DNA of 64,000 nt. Origin: Zonotrichia leucophrys gambelii (lineage: Eukaryota > Chordata > Aves > Passeriformes > Passerellidae). The translations under genes and the position numbers were made by a program. Below the pieces are notes generated by a model that saw nothing but the letters and a program-made list of their open reading frames with translations, did no database searches and was not told where the DNA came from. This document shows, one piece after another, positions 50,595-63,660 of the stretch. Each line of letters begins with the position of its first letter. The first letter of the stretch is position 1. The stretch lies in assembly GCF_028769735.1 (NCBI RefSeq), contig NC_088178.1, forward strand, positions 19,728,357 through 19,792,356, read 5' to 3'.

Positions 50595-51753
50595 TGTGAT
50601 AGAAGAGCAGCCCAATCTGACAGGGCCTGGCTCCTTCACCTCGTCCTCGAGGCCATCAGCATGTTTTGGTTACAATCAGAGCAGGTGTTGGGCACCAGGC
50701 CAGGAGAACTGCTGCACTGCCTTGCTGAAGGACAGAGCACATCTTCACACAGGCCCAGCCAGATCCACAAAGGCAAGAGGTGCTCACTTAAAACTGCCCT
50801 CGACTGTGCTCAGGCTAGGCCAGAGTAGGGCTGGACCCAAGCAGGAGAGCCCAGGAGCTGATTTTAGGGGCACTTATTGCTCAAGTCTTGAATTTACAAG
50901 AATGGAAGTGGTCCAAGACTTGGCTGAGCTTGGCCTCCCCCACTATGGAGTAAGCCACCAGCTGCCTTAGAGGATCAGGTAAGTGTGGCTTAAGCCCACA
51001 CTGAGCACCCAGCCCAGGCACAAGGACAGCAAGGCAACCTGGGCTTATCACAAGGGGGAAGCCTTTCAGGCTGTCACAGCCCCTGCTATGTACTAGGCAC
51101 AGGGCATGGGTACCGTACTGGGCAGGTCTGGGCCCTTAAGTCCCACAGGTACTGCCCCTACGTTCTCCACTGACACCTGAGCACAGATATGCCAGGGCAG
51201 GGCTCCCAAGCTGGGCACACAGGGACCAGAAGGGACATGCAGCACTGTGGCATGGAACAAAGTGGCACAAGGCATCGTAGAGCAGGAGCACTCACATGAG
51301 CTGGCAGTAACGAGCAGCCAGGGATGAATCTGCTCATCCATACAAGCTCTTGTGAGACAGGGAAGAGGAGAGGGCACCAGGACAGGAAGCGGTCTCTTCT
51401 TTTGGTCCTACTCAGAAGGAAATGGCCCCTAGGCAGAAGAGCCAGATGTAGGCACTTGGGGAAAGTTCCTTTGGAAACACTGGAATGGGACTGCAGCCCC
51501 ACAGCTGTGATGCAGGCAGCTGCCTCTCTGCTCAGCAACACTGAGAAACAGCACAAGCCCTCCCAGGAGCAGAAGTGGCCCATGGCTGCTCAGAGCAGAG
51601 GGGCTGAGCATGCAGACAGGGGGCAGCAGGACTGGGCACAGGGGTACAACAGTCTGTAGGCACTTGACTTGGCTAGTGGCACCCAGGAGCAGAGGACAGG
51701 TCCCAGCTGCCTCTGCCCCGGGGCTCTCATTGGCTCTGGGAGCACTTTACCCT

Positions 51754-54304
51754 CTAGTTGGCTTTGACCTTGCCATTGGTGACAGTGCCATTTTCATGGA
51801 TGCTGCTACCGTTGTGCTGGGCTGCTTGTTGAGCCACCCTGGGCAACCGCTTGCCCTTGGTGTAGGACTGGTACCAAAAATTGGAGAAGAGGATGAAGAA
51901 GATGGTCCCATAAATCCAGATAAGGTGGATGAAGATGGGGAACTGGTATTGGCAGTTGGGCATGAAGTAATACTGGGAGATGTGGACGGAGACAATCACA
52001 AACTGTGCCTGGGAGCAAGGCAGAGTAAGAACAAGTTATTAATGGGAGCAGGGTCAGGGAACCCACTAAAGACCTTATTTTTAAAGGCAGCACCTAGACT
52101 CCTTTCCCAGTCTAAAGCAGAGTTCCTTATGGTGAGGCATGCAGCAGCAGCTGGAAGAGGCAGGCACAAGTCTCAGAGCAGCATGTGCCTCTCACCCTCC
52201 CAGCACAGCTACAGCTCAGGAGCTGAACAGCACCCACACCCCAACTAGGCTGGTAGGGCTATCAGAGCCCACAGTGGGGCAGAGCTGCTAAAAACTCAGA
52301 GCAATATGCTACAGAGGAGACTACTGCTTCTGGGGCTGCACCTTTCAAAGGTACAAGGGCTGGCCTGCCCTTCACATCAGGCACGTGCTCTGCTCTACCA
52401 CACAGACTCACCAGCTGGATGGCTGTGATGTGCTTCTTCCACCACAGGTACTTCTGAAAGGCAGGTCCTGCTGCTGAGAGCCCGTAGTAGAAATACATGA
52501 CAACATGCACCATGGAATTGATCATGGCATGGAATGAGCCCATTCCCCCTGTTAAGATAGATTTTCTTAGTGTAAGTCAATACTCCACAGCAATCAGCAC
52601 TACGCAGAGCTGCTAAGAGCCCAAGAGGGCCAAAACCCCTTCTCAGCATGCTGGGGTAACCCTACCCAATCCCTGCACCCAGACAGTTGCCATCTTACCT
52701 GGACCAAACTTGGCTCCCCACCACCAGCTCCATGGCAGAACAGAGTGGTGGAAAAGGTGCAGGAATGTGACCTGCTCATTCTTCTTCCGCAGGACAAAGA
52801 TGACCTGCAATGAAAGCCCAACAGCATTAAGAACCTGCAGCCTGGGAGCAGCTAGAGAAGGCTGGGCCACTAATCCAGTGTGTGCTCTCCATGATGCTTC
52901 CCTCCTTCCCCACTCATTGTTATCACCCATTAGGTCACCCCACAGCTTCTTGAGCTGAAGCATGTAAAGAGTGGCCTCAGCACCAACATTCCAGAGTGAC
53001 CTCCTTGGCAGTGATGCCAGACAGAAGCACTACCAGGTCAGACTGGAAGGTCTGCAAAAGCACCTACCCCAAATACACTGGGCTCAGCTCCCTGCCCAGC
53101 AAGTGGTGAAAAGGCCTTGTCAGTAACTCACCGTGTCTGTCAGTTCGATGAACTTGGAGAAAACAAAGAGCCAAGCAACACTGACCATCTGTAACAGAAG
53201 AGGTTAACATCAGAGACCTGCCTCAGCCTGAACAAGGCCAGTGAGTGAAGGGCTTCGTAGTTATCCTGGCATGAAACCAAGGCCCAGAGACTACACATCC
53301 TCTGCCTCAGGAACAGCAGGAGCTGTGATCCTGCCATCCAAACAGAAGCACTAAAGGCCCCCCACTTATCAGGAGAGGGATGAGAACTCACCCTGAGGGC
53401 CTTGGGGTCCTGTGAGAAGTCCACAGGGTCACATCGCCAGGTGTACCCAGTGAGCCACCCTGCCATAAGGAACTGCAACAAGAGCATCGTCAGGGTGAGG
53501 CCTAACACATCACCCACTGCACACCAAGTTCTGCACAGAAGGGCAGGGAACAGCCAGGAAAGGGCTCCCCATCACCCACACAGCCTGCACACGCTGCTTT
53601 ACACATGCCCGACCAAGCTACTGATAACTCACCTCATAGACTATGTAAAGGGAGAGTCCCACCAGAAAGAAGTTGTATAGCACCATGAACTTCTTCAGGT
53701 TTAGAGGCTTCCTGTTGGCCATTAGCCGGGGACCCAGGGATAGGACAAAGTAGACATATCCCAGAAGGATGCCCATCACAAGGAACGGGGACTGCATCAG
53801 TGGATAGTCAGCGATGCGGGGGTCTGCAGAGAGAGCCACAGTGCACAGCAGTCAGCATCCTCAGCCCAGCCTGCTGTCAGCACTGCTACTGCCACAGGGG
53901 AGGCAAGGGCATGGCAGTCCTGCTCCAGGACACGAGTGCAAGTAGGGAAGCAGTCTGGGAGCAGAGGCTGGTGAAGGTATACTCAGCACAGTATAGCCTG
54001 AAGCCATGCTGCAGGGCAGCCTGGAGATCATCTGCCCAGGAGAACACAAGTGCCCCAAAACAATTGACACAGGCACTGATGCAAGACAGCCTCATAACAG
54101 GCACTGCAAAATCCCCAGAGTTGCATCTGTGTAAGGGCAAAGGAAGGATGCAGTTACACCAAGGGATGCTTCAGGGATGACAGACCACCCCCCAGTGCCT
54201 CCGGCACTGAAGCATGTAGTGCATGCTGCCTGATAGCTGGGCAGAGCCAAACACTGACCTGCTTTCTTCATGAAGTCCTGGTACATAGTCACAATCCCCT
54301 CCAT
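51754..54304 (-). CDS. ELOVL1: ELOVL1, very-long-chain fatty acid elongase
   Basis: Seven coding exons on the minus strand: 54259-54304, 53633-53823, 53392-53472, 53132-53188, 52699-52804, 52412-52548, 51754-52008; 290 aa (human 279). It is an ER condensing enzyme that adds malonyl-CoA carbons to saturated C20-C26 acyl-CoAs for sphingolipids. Seen: the start [22 protein letters not shown]; multiple hydrophobic helices; the catalytic histidine box HLFHH at 141-145 followed by [19 protein letters not shown] and [13 protein letters not shown]; and the C-terminal KVKAN (286-290), a dilysine-type ER-retrieval signal as in mammals. The tail before KVKAN is about 11 residues longer than in human ([17 protein letters not shown]). 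A GC-free classical GT-AG set is used throughout. The ATG is 16 bases inside an exon whose acceptor is at 54320/54321, so the leader has at least one further exon. Confidence 0.97.
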
Positions 54305-54320
54305 GGTGGTGGCAGTGTCT
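54305..54320 (-). other. ELOVL1: ELOVL1 5' UTR portion of the first coding exon
   Basis: Sixteen bases between a good acceptor (CTTTCCACAG on the minus strand) and the ATG, in a CCACCATGG context. They show that a separate upstream non-coding exon exists. Confidence 0.75.
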
Positions 54321-57300
54321 CTGTGGAAAGAGGCAGGGAAGATCAAGCAGATGTTTTTCCAGGACAGCAGCCTACGGAGCACAGCCCTGCAGATCAGTAA
54401 ACCCCAAGCCCAATTTCAGAGAAACAGTCATGCATCTGCCCTGTGTTGCTTTCAGCTGATCACACACCAGAATCCACTTTCCAGCTGAGCTACAGGCCAC
54501 CTCACTTCTCACAGGGCCTGACTCTGTTTCTCCCCAGCTCTGCTGGGAACCCCATCATCAAATGCCAGCAGTCCTTCCCTTCACTCAAGGCAAGAGCACA
54601 ACATTTCAAGCCAGCTAGGAAAGCTTCCAACCTCAGCACTCTATCTCCAGGCCCTTAATCTTGCTCCTGCTGTACAAGCTCAAGCATTATCACCCACAAG
54701 CACCATGACATTGCCAGCAGCATTGGCAGCCATATCATTCAGCACACTTGTCTGTCTGATCCTGGAGCAGAGATGCAGGGCTGGCCCACACTCTCCACAG
54801 CACAGTGCCTTTATGGTCAGCTTTGGGCTCCTGCCAACTGATTGCCACCACAGAAGCAGCACACCATCACTGGCAGCCCCATTACATGAGGAAGGAAATC
54901 CATAGGTTCAGAAACAAACATCAGTTTCTGATGTCAAAGTTCCTGGTTTCACATCCTTGCACAAAACCCTCTGGACAAGAAACTACTACCACATAACCTA
55001 GTACCTCTGGGCAGATGCTCTCCAGAAAAGCAGGAAGGGCTCTTACTGCAGCAGGCAAGTTTTAAAGACCCTCACCCCTTCCCTGTGCTCCCCAACCTCT
55101 CCCCAGCCCACAGGACACCAGAGCAGCAGGAAGGGAGGCAGAGCATAGGCCCAGCCTCACCTGACTCATCCATCTGCAAGGGAGGCATTCCCCACAGCTG
55201 CTACCAGACACTCCACCTACCCCTTCCCTCCAAGAAGGTGCACTGGAGTCACAGCCCACACATGGCCTGGGGAAATGGGTCCCCAGCCCAGTCTTCCCAG
55301 GAGGTATATTGCTGCCACCACCAGGAAGCACATGGCCTCTTCCAGACCAGCAGCCAGCAAGCTGAAGCCAGAGTACCCCTCTTCCCAGTAAGGTCCCTGA
55401 GTACTCAGCAGCCACTGCCACCTCAAGCCCTCGCCAGCCAACACCAGCACTGCTCCTTCAGTTTCACAGCAAGAGGAAGAACTCACTGCCATCTTTGCTG
55501 TAGGCAGGCTGGCAGCAGACACTTCCTGTGCAGAGCTACCAGGCACCTCCATGGCAGGCTTTGCCAGCAGTAATCTTCAGGGAGGCCTGGCACACACCAT
55601 TCTGGCTCACCACTGCAAATCAGTTTGGTGCAGCAGTGGTGCTGGCTCTGTGCCTGCCCAGTCATCCCCTCTGCATTCCTCCAGACTGGGGAGTGCCACC
55701 TAACCTTTGCAAGGGCAGCAGGCAGGAAGAGGTCTCCTCCTTCAACTCCATCCTCCAAAACACCCATTCCCCCAAGCAAGGCTCCAGAGCAGCCTGCACA
55801 GCCATGCAGCCCAAGCACAGAGCCCAAGAAGTTTTGCTGTGTTTCAGAAAGCACAAAAGGTGGCTCCTTGTGCCATCTTGGAGGCAGATAGAGCAATAGG
55901 GCAAAGCCCATTTAGGGATGATCCCCCCACATATCGGGGGCACCTCAGCAGCACAATACCTGTTCACCCTCCCAAGCAAGGTTTCAAAGGGTATTATAGC
56001 AAGTAGTACTCACTTGTAGTATCACTGTGATGCAAGTAATATTTAAAGTTCTGGGTGCTGCCAAGATAATCCACTCACCATGTGCAGCAAAGGCCAGCTG
56101 GAAGTGTAGCAGGAACTATTACATCCTTAAGAGACACTCAAGGCTCAGCTGTGGGAAACACAGTAAGCACAAGTCTGGAAAGCTGCTGAGCTTTATGTTG
56201 CTCTAATGGCTAAGAGCAAGCTCCAAACTTGTCTGTCTAGTTTCAGCTTTCAACCACTACATCCAGCTACACCTTTATTTGCTAGATTGAGGAGCCCTCA
56301 AGAGTCAGTTCCCAGCAGAGGCACCTGACTATTCAAGGTCTGTGTTTATCTTATCAAGGTGAATGAGTCAGCCTTACTACAGGTCCAGGGCAGAGACAAA
56401 AATCCTGCCGAGTTCTTGCCTATTTTGAGCAGGCCAGGATGAGAAGAGAGTGTCAGCTGTCTTTGAGCTCAGAGCTGCATCTCACACTGCAGGAACACAC
56501 TTCAGTCTGCACTATGGATCACTCCCCTGACCCTGGGCCAAAGCCTCCAGTACCACTGGCCAGCTAGGACCCAGCTCAAAACAATGCACGGGCCATGACA
56601 ACTATGCCCCCAAGCAGGGGGAGGTGCCCATTTCAAACCAGGACTGGCACAGAAGTGCCCACCAACATGAACAGTAACAAGTCTGCCTTATTGCTGTTTT
56701 GTGAAGCACCTCTGACACTCCTACAGCCACACATGCCACAGGAAGTTGGGAGGCATTGGACTTGTCCTGAACACAGGCTCTGGGCAAGCACCAGGATTTC
56801 TACCAAGACAAAAATAATAGAATTATGCTACTAGTAGAATTATAGGCCCTTATGGAAAGGACCTAGAAGTTTTCCTTGGTTTCTCCAGGCAGAACAACAT
56901 CCTGCTAAATTAAGCTAACAGAGCAACCACATCTCCAGAGAAACCCCTGAGGTGTTCAGGTCTTTGGGAGACCTGGCATCTGTCCCCACTGGCATGCTAC
57001 ATCATCCTACATCAAAGTGGCCAAAGTATGCCTTGCTCAGTGAGCAGATGCAGCTATGTCTGTCCCTCAAGGGGCAGCCACTGACCTTGGGGAGTTGACA
57101 GCTGAGCAAAGTGGGAGTTGCAGGGCACACCCAAGAGTTACCTTCACTAGGCAGGGGGGTGTGAAGTGCACTTACCTGCCTAAGCCATGCCTGCTCCATG
57201 CCAGCCTTTCTGCTGCAAGCAGGGGTTTTCCAGCACAGAGCACCAACTGTCCAGGAACCTGAGCTCTCCTCTGTGCACAGCACCCTTCAACACTTTGAGA

Positions 57301-60300
57301 GGGCTTCATCATCCAGACAGGCATCAGCTCTTACTGCACTCCACATCACACACTGCACATCACACACTGCAGGTGTTCACAGCTCAGTGGTTGGATCTGT
57401 CCTCTCTGCACCTGGAGGACACTTTAACTGCTCCTAAATCCTGACCTTCTTAAGCAAGGAGTTGGGAAGAGATGCAGAGCCCAAAACTGAGCCTTGATCA
57501 TCTGAAGAGAAATCAAGCAAATAGGTCCAAGCATCCCAAATGAGCAGGAGCCCTAGGGGCCCAAACACACCCTAGATGATAGAGAGAAACCTTGCAACAC
57601 ATCTCCTATCTCTCAGCAACAGGGAGTCGCTTCCCCATGTCACACAAAAAGTTCCCACTATTTGCAAACTAGGGTATCAGGCCACAATCTGCTCCAGTAA
57701 CCAACATCAAGGATTAAATACTTGCTTACACCAAGCAATGTGTAGACTGCATATTTCCAGCAAGCTATACAGCTAATTAGTGCAACTTCAGCAGCAACAG
57801 CAAGGCCTTTTATGACCAGCCCCAGTGAGGCCACAGCACTGTCAGAACCACGACACTGACAGAGACCTGAGTTAGTTTTGTTAACAGCCTTGCAGGGCAC
57901 ACATCTCCCCACACAACTATCTGCAAGCAACAGACTCTGCCCCAGACATGGAACACTCCTACTCCTCAGCATTCAGGTCAGAAATCAGTCCTGTAATAAG
58001 TGCAAAAGCAAACACCCCCATCTCCCCACTAGTTTAATTAAAGGCAGCACCAAAACCATCTGGTAGGTGGCCACAGAGCTGCCACCCCAGGGAGAGCTGG
58101 CAAAGGGCCCTTGCTGAACTGGTTGAAGCAGGCCTGGCCCTGTAGGACTCCCCAGGGAGTAGCAGCCCTCAAAGGTCAGGAGATAATCAGTTGGCCAGAT
58201 GTGAAACTAACTCACATCCCTGACCTACAGGCTGGCAACAAGGCTTGCTGCCTGATGCAGCTTTGAGCTCCACCACCTCTCAGGAAGAGGCATCTTCCTC
58301 CCCCAGCTCCCCACCACAGCACCTACCCAATTGCCTGGCATTCCAGAAAGTCACCATGGGGTTCAGCAAAGACTGCACACAGCCCCATGTGCCCATGGAC
58401 TATATTCCCCTGCACAAGAGAGGAACTGATCAAGCCAGCCACAGACAGGGGTGTGTACTGCACACACAAGGCTGGCACCACAAAACATCACCACCAAGAG
58501 CTGACAGCCACAGCTCCAGCAGCTTTCCTGAGCTCATGCACAAGTGAATCCAGCAAGATGAGCAACATGCACATTTATCTGCCCCAAACAACACACAGGC
58601 AGCAAGGCAGTCAGAGCCAGACAAGAGAGAGAAGGAGCCCAGCCAGCAATAAGCTGCAAACCCTTGTTTTCTATCAACTCTGTAGTGGGATCACTCTAAG
58701 ACTCAAGTGTACAGTGAAGCACAGAAAACTGAATTTGGATCCCCACTGCCTGCTGCTCTGTGCTCAGTGAAAGGGAGAGGGGCTTGTAACCAGGCAGTAC
58801 ACACTTATTTCACACACAGCATCTCCTAACACCAGCTCAAACACATGCAGCAGAGGCCACTCAACAGGAGAGCTGTATTCAAGTACACTTGCATTCCTGC
58901 TAATAATTTCAGCCATTCACTGAAGACTCAAGTTAAGATAGCATTGTCCACATGCTTCCAAAGTAATGATTTTTCTCAAAAGAAATCAATATAAAGACAT
59001 GCCTGTCACCAGCTCACCAGCCACAGAAGACAAGTCTAGCAGGACAACCAGAGCTTCGATGTTTTAAGTATGGAAAGTCACACCAACAGATATGGGCAGT
59101 AAAGCCACTCTGCTAGCCTGGCACCTCAGCTCTGAGGACTTGGGGCAAACTCTGATTGGAATTTGAGAACAACCATTCCCAGAACTCCAGTCACAACTTA
59201 ACTACAAAGACTGCAAGGAAACTTTATGCTAGCAGCACCAGATAAGTTTTCCTATTTGAACCCTATCCATTAGTCACTTCCTCTGGCTCTCATGCTGAGT
59301 GCAGAGGACATGGCCGACAAGCTGGTACCGTGTGCTCTACACCAGCACATTGTGAAGTCAGTACAGGAGCACTGTGAGGCATAAGGGATGCCAACTCTCA
59401 AAGCTGTGATATGTAACAGCTCTTGCAAGAGCTGCCATTGCAACCAGTGAGGGAATCACACTGGCTGGGTGCTGCTCCTGGCACATTGGACCCAGGTGGC
59501 AGGAAGTGCCCTGCCTGAAGCTGGGCAGTTTCCTCATCCTCACCAAGTGTGTGTTAATACCCTACCACTCTCTCACGCAGTGGCTGTAAAACCCTGAGGC
59601 CTTTGGATAGCATCCTACAAACAGATTAAGCTCTCCCCTTCCCATACTCACTGGAAGCAGGGACAGCAAGAGGAGACTCCCAGATTAGCAGGAGAGCTCT
59701 GACTGACAGTCAGTGTGGCACCTCACAAGCTTTCAGGGAAAGGGGGACATCCATTGCAATAGGGTTTGGTAACCTTGTACAAAAATCAAGGCAGATAATC
59801 AGACTTCAAGGTCCCACATGAGCACACCAAGAGCAGTAAGAGGTTTAATATGCACAGCATATTTTTTGCAGGGGCAGCACCTCCTCAAGCTGTAAAAGAG
59901 CAGGTTTACTCCTTATCACATTCAAAGCTGGTGGCTGCATATTCAGAGAACTGATATCAGTAGAGATGAGAGCAGATGAGATGAGAAAAAACCAAACAGA
60001 AAAGGCAACATTAGAAAGAAAATCTGACATAGCAAGGAACAAAGGAGTAAAGAAGTGAAGGAAAAAAGAAACAGTACGAGATACCAACAGAAGTGGGAAA
60101 AAAGGTATTTCCTTTCTGAATAACCATATTGATCTGTGTCACTCCCTCACACAGCACCAGGTGAAGGGGGAAGGTAGAGGTGGCTGAGCTCCCTCTCTGA
60201 AGTGAAAGCACCCAGCAGCCCCCCAGAGTGCACAGAGCATGCTCAGGAAGGACAGAGCTAGGCAGGTGACAGCAGGGCAGGCAGGGCTACATTGAGCTAG

Positions 60301-62700
60301 GCCAACTTCTAACACCTGCATCCAAAATCAGGTCAGCCTTCTAAAGCCACCTAGCAAAGAAACAGAGTACTCCTATCTGGAGGTGGGACAGGCTGTACCA
60401 CAGCACTCATCTCTGGTTTTAATCACTATGCAAATGCCTCAATACAAGGTTTCATCTCTGTTCTCACAGCCCTGGCTGTAATCATGACACAGTAATGATT
60501 AGTGTGCTCTGCCCCACTCAGGCCTGTGCATTAATTAGACAGGTACAGCAAGACAAGATGGACATTAAAATCTACAAGGCAAGATGCAGAAAGGAAAGAC
60601 TCACAAACTCCCTCCAACAGCTTTGACTATTCAAGAAGACCAGGTATGAACCCAGAGACATTTCTCAACAGGACAAGGGGCCACTGCCTGGAACTTACCA
60701 TGGCACCAGCTTTGGGTCCTGCACCCTCCACACCAAGAAGGCAGTGCAGTCACACAATCTTTTAACGAGAGAGCAGGACGTTCTCTGACAGAATGAAGAT
60801 GTCATAGTCCAGTAGCACAGTACATGCACCTAGAACCCAACATGCCTGGGGCTTAATGGTTACCACCTTCGAGGAGGTTCACAGCCTTCCAAGCACACAG
60901 AAAGTGAAGTATGAAGGCTGGCTATCTCACCACAGTTGTAGATTGACCACTCAAAGTCAGTGCACTTGCTTCTATGGCTGTACAGACAGGGAAAGCCTCT
61001 TAGGGTTAGACAGAAGCAGCATGAGTTATAAAATCTGTGTGAGCACAGAGCAAATCTTAAACTATGAGAGCAAGCTAGCTGGTCTGATCCACAGGCTAAG
61101 AGAGCTCCTTGCCACAAAGCTGGAGAACTTGCTGCCAGTGACAGCTCACCACCCTAACCCATCCCGGAGCGAAGAATCGACCCTATGACACATGACATCA
61201 AGAAACATCAGACCCAGTTACCACCTCCACCACCCTCAAGCCACTGAAGGCTCAGAATGCAGACAACAGCCTGATGGTGCGGAATAGGCTGTGGCAGCTG
61301 CAACTTGTCATCTCTGAGCAACAGCAGCCCCACAACTCCTGCAGGGAAGAGTCCTGGCTCCTGGGGACCGTCTCCTCCCTATAAGAGCCCAAGCTGCCTC
61401 ACCTGTTTGACTGGCAAGAACCAGACTTTCCAGCCCAAGTACTCCCACCATCTGACAGCCAGCAGGGCACAACTACCAGAACTCCAACACAAAAGCACAG
61501 AAACACAGAGCATCTCTTGGGCCATCACAAGCACCACTCCCAGTGTCCCTCCTAAGCATCTCGGGCTGAGTGTTCACTGTGCTGTAACCCCCAGCAGAAA
61601 AGAAGAAAGCATTCACCTGTAACATTCAAGGACAGCAGCCAGGAAAGCACCTGCCCCTGAGACCAGCTTCAGAGGTTCCTCAGAATGCAAAGCTTTTCTC
61701 CACCAGGAGAGAAAGGAGACACTACCCAACTTCAATAAGCTCCCTTACATATGGTATGAGACACCTCTAGGTCAGAGTGAGCTTTTACTCCTTAGTCTCA
61801 GTTTTAACAGTACTTTCATATTACACTTCTTCCCTGAAGGACCTCATAATCCCCCCCTCCCAAGTGGCTTTCAGGAAATAAAAATAAGAACACAACATAA
61901 GGCAGGACCACAGAGGCCCAGGCTGTGTGGGTGGCACAGCTTAATCCCCACAGCAAGATGTAGCAAGTAGATGCTGCAACAACTGGCATCTTGCTGTTTC
62001 TCATAGGAACAGGCTATTAGCAGCAGCTCACACCCATGAGCTAGAGGGGCTTCCTAGGAAAGAGATAAGGCACAGCAGCCTCAGCCAAGCCCAAGGACTC
62101 AGCCAGCTGTTTGACTCTAAACTACCCTCAAGAAGCTGCCCAGCAGGTCTGGTGGGAAGGTCAGCTCCATCCAGCTAGGAATCTGCCCTGGCTGCATTCT
62201 GGTAGAGGAGAAGGTGGTCAGTTTGGGACAACACAGCAGGATGGATGCACTGCTGCACAGGCAATCCTGGCTTCCAGGAGGGGAAGAGATGCTCTGAGGA
62301 AATGCACTAGCAGGTAAAGCACCCAGTGTTATTCCACGCTGCCCACTGAGCATAGGAAGGAGTATTCACCTCACTTTTCCCTCCCTGCGTTTAGGACTTC
62401 AGAACCGACATGATCAGTCACAGGGAAAGCACCTGACAGCCCCTCTGCAGGCAGCAGCCCAGGCACCGAGGCATAGACTGCCCCCCCCAAAGCTTAGCCT
62501 CTTGTTGCAATGCCTATTTATGCTGCCTCATTTAGTCTGTTACAACGTAAAAATAAGTAACTTTCCCAGCTTCCCCTTCGTTACAACAGAGGAACTGGCC
62601 CATGTAAAGAGATCTACACACCATGCCCTGAACTGCCAGTGCTTATCGAGCCCACAGTGGTCAAGGAAGCACAGACCGCTGTGAACGACCAACACCAGTG
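54321..62700. other. Long interval upstream of ELOVL1 coding exons; probable intron 1 or intergenic
   Basis: About 8.4 kb with no recognisable coding exon. Several good minus-strand donors occur (for example CAG then GTAAGT with its boundary near 57177, and CAG then GTGAGG near 55166), any of which could end a non-coding ELOVL1 exon, but none is preceded by a CpG-rich promoter. In human the next gene is MED8; no MED8 exon was seen. Confidence 0.4.
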
Positions 62701-62730
62701 CCAGGTCAGCCCGAGGCCACGCAACTGCTG

Positions 62731-62810
62731 CTACCAGGGGGGTGACAGTGGCCGCCTCCTGCTGCTGCTGCTACCAGGGGGGTGACAGTGGCCGCCTCCT
62801 GCTGCTGCCG
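62731..62810. repeat. 40-bp tandem duplication
   Basis: Two adjacent 40-bp copies beginning CTACCAGGGGGGTGACAGTG and ending in CTG trinucleotides differ at a single base. The near-identity suggests a recent duplication. It is at the edge of the CpG-rich island. Confidence 0.92.
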
Positions 62811-63660
62811 CGTTCCAGAGCGAGGGCCAGCGGGAGGCCAAGCACCTACACGAGCCGGCACTCAAAGCTGACATTGTGTCGCAGCAGCGGGGGAGGCCTG
62901 GTACTGCCACCCTGCCCGGGGGAGGAGGGAAGAGCCATCTGAATGGTTACATTGATGCCGACGGCTGGGGAAAAGAAAGCTGCCCGGCCGCCGGGGGCTG
63001 CTCGCGCCCCGCTGCAGAGAAGCCCCAGGAGACCACAGCCCTCGGCTGCTCGGCGTACCCGCGGCTCAGCCCGGTGCCCACGGCAGGAGCCGGGCAGAGC
63101 CTCGCTCAGCCTTGCTGCCACCCCAGCCAGTCCCTCTGGCAAAGGGCCCGGTCCCGCTGCCGCCGGAGGGAGCGCCGGGTCCCCCCGCCCGGGCGGTTCC
63201 CGGCCCGGCTCGGGTGTGGCGCGGACGGGCCCGGAAGCGGGGCCTGCGCGGCTGGAAGGGCCGCAGCGGGCCCTCAGAGGCCCCGCGCCGCCGCCGCGAT
63301 GTGTGCGGGTTCAGCCACCTTCCAGCGAGCCCGCGGGGCTACTCCGCTGCCTGTGGAGCTGGGACGATCCCGCCAAAGTGCCAACAGGGCGATGCCGATC
63401 TCGCTCCTGAGGCTGCGCAGCCGGCGGTCCCTGAGCCGGGAAGCAGGCGTACCCCGGGCTCGGGCCACCGGCCAGCAGTAGGGAGGCAGCCCCGTCACGG
63501 CCGGGACCCAGCGCGGCCTCTGGCAGAGGCCGGTGTTTGTGCCACGGAACAGAGCGTGGAGGAACAGTCCTTGCCCCCGGCCGGCTGGGAAGGCATCCCA
63601 GCCTCGCACGGAGGGGCTGGCTCTGCCCCGAAAGAGAGCGGCCGACTGCTCAGGGAATGG
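62800..63660. promoter_or_regulatory. CpG-rich island, unassigned promoter
   Basis: Dense in CpG and G/C runs by eye, unlike the 8 kb before it. It could be the promoter and non-coding first exon of ELOVL1, which would imply an intron of about 9 kb, or a promoter for the next gene beyond the window. I could not identify a convincing donor on either strand. Open frames crossing it are a by-product of GC content. Confidence 0.5.

Noticed and set aside
50149..50970. Plus-strand open frame of 273 codons
   Set aside because: It lies antisense to the ELOVL1 3' UTR and has no recognisable domain.
56805..56870. Possible CR1 end on the minus strand
   Set aside because: TAGAATTAT repeats and a GGAAAGGACC stretch are suggestive, but the defining CR1 terminal motif is absent.
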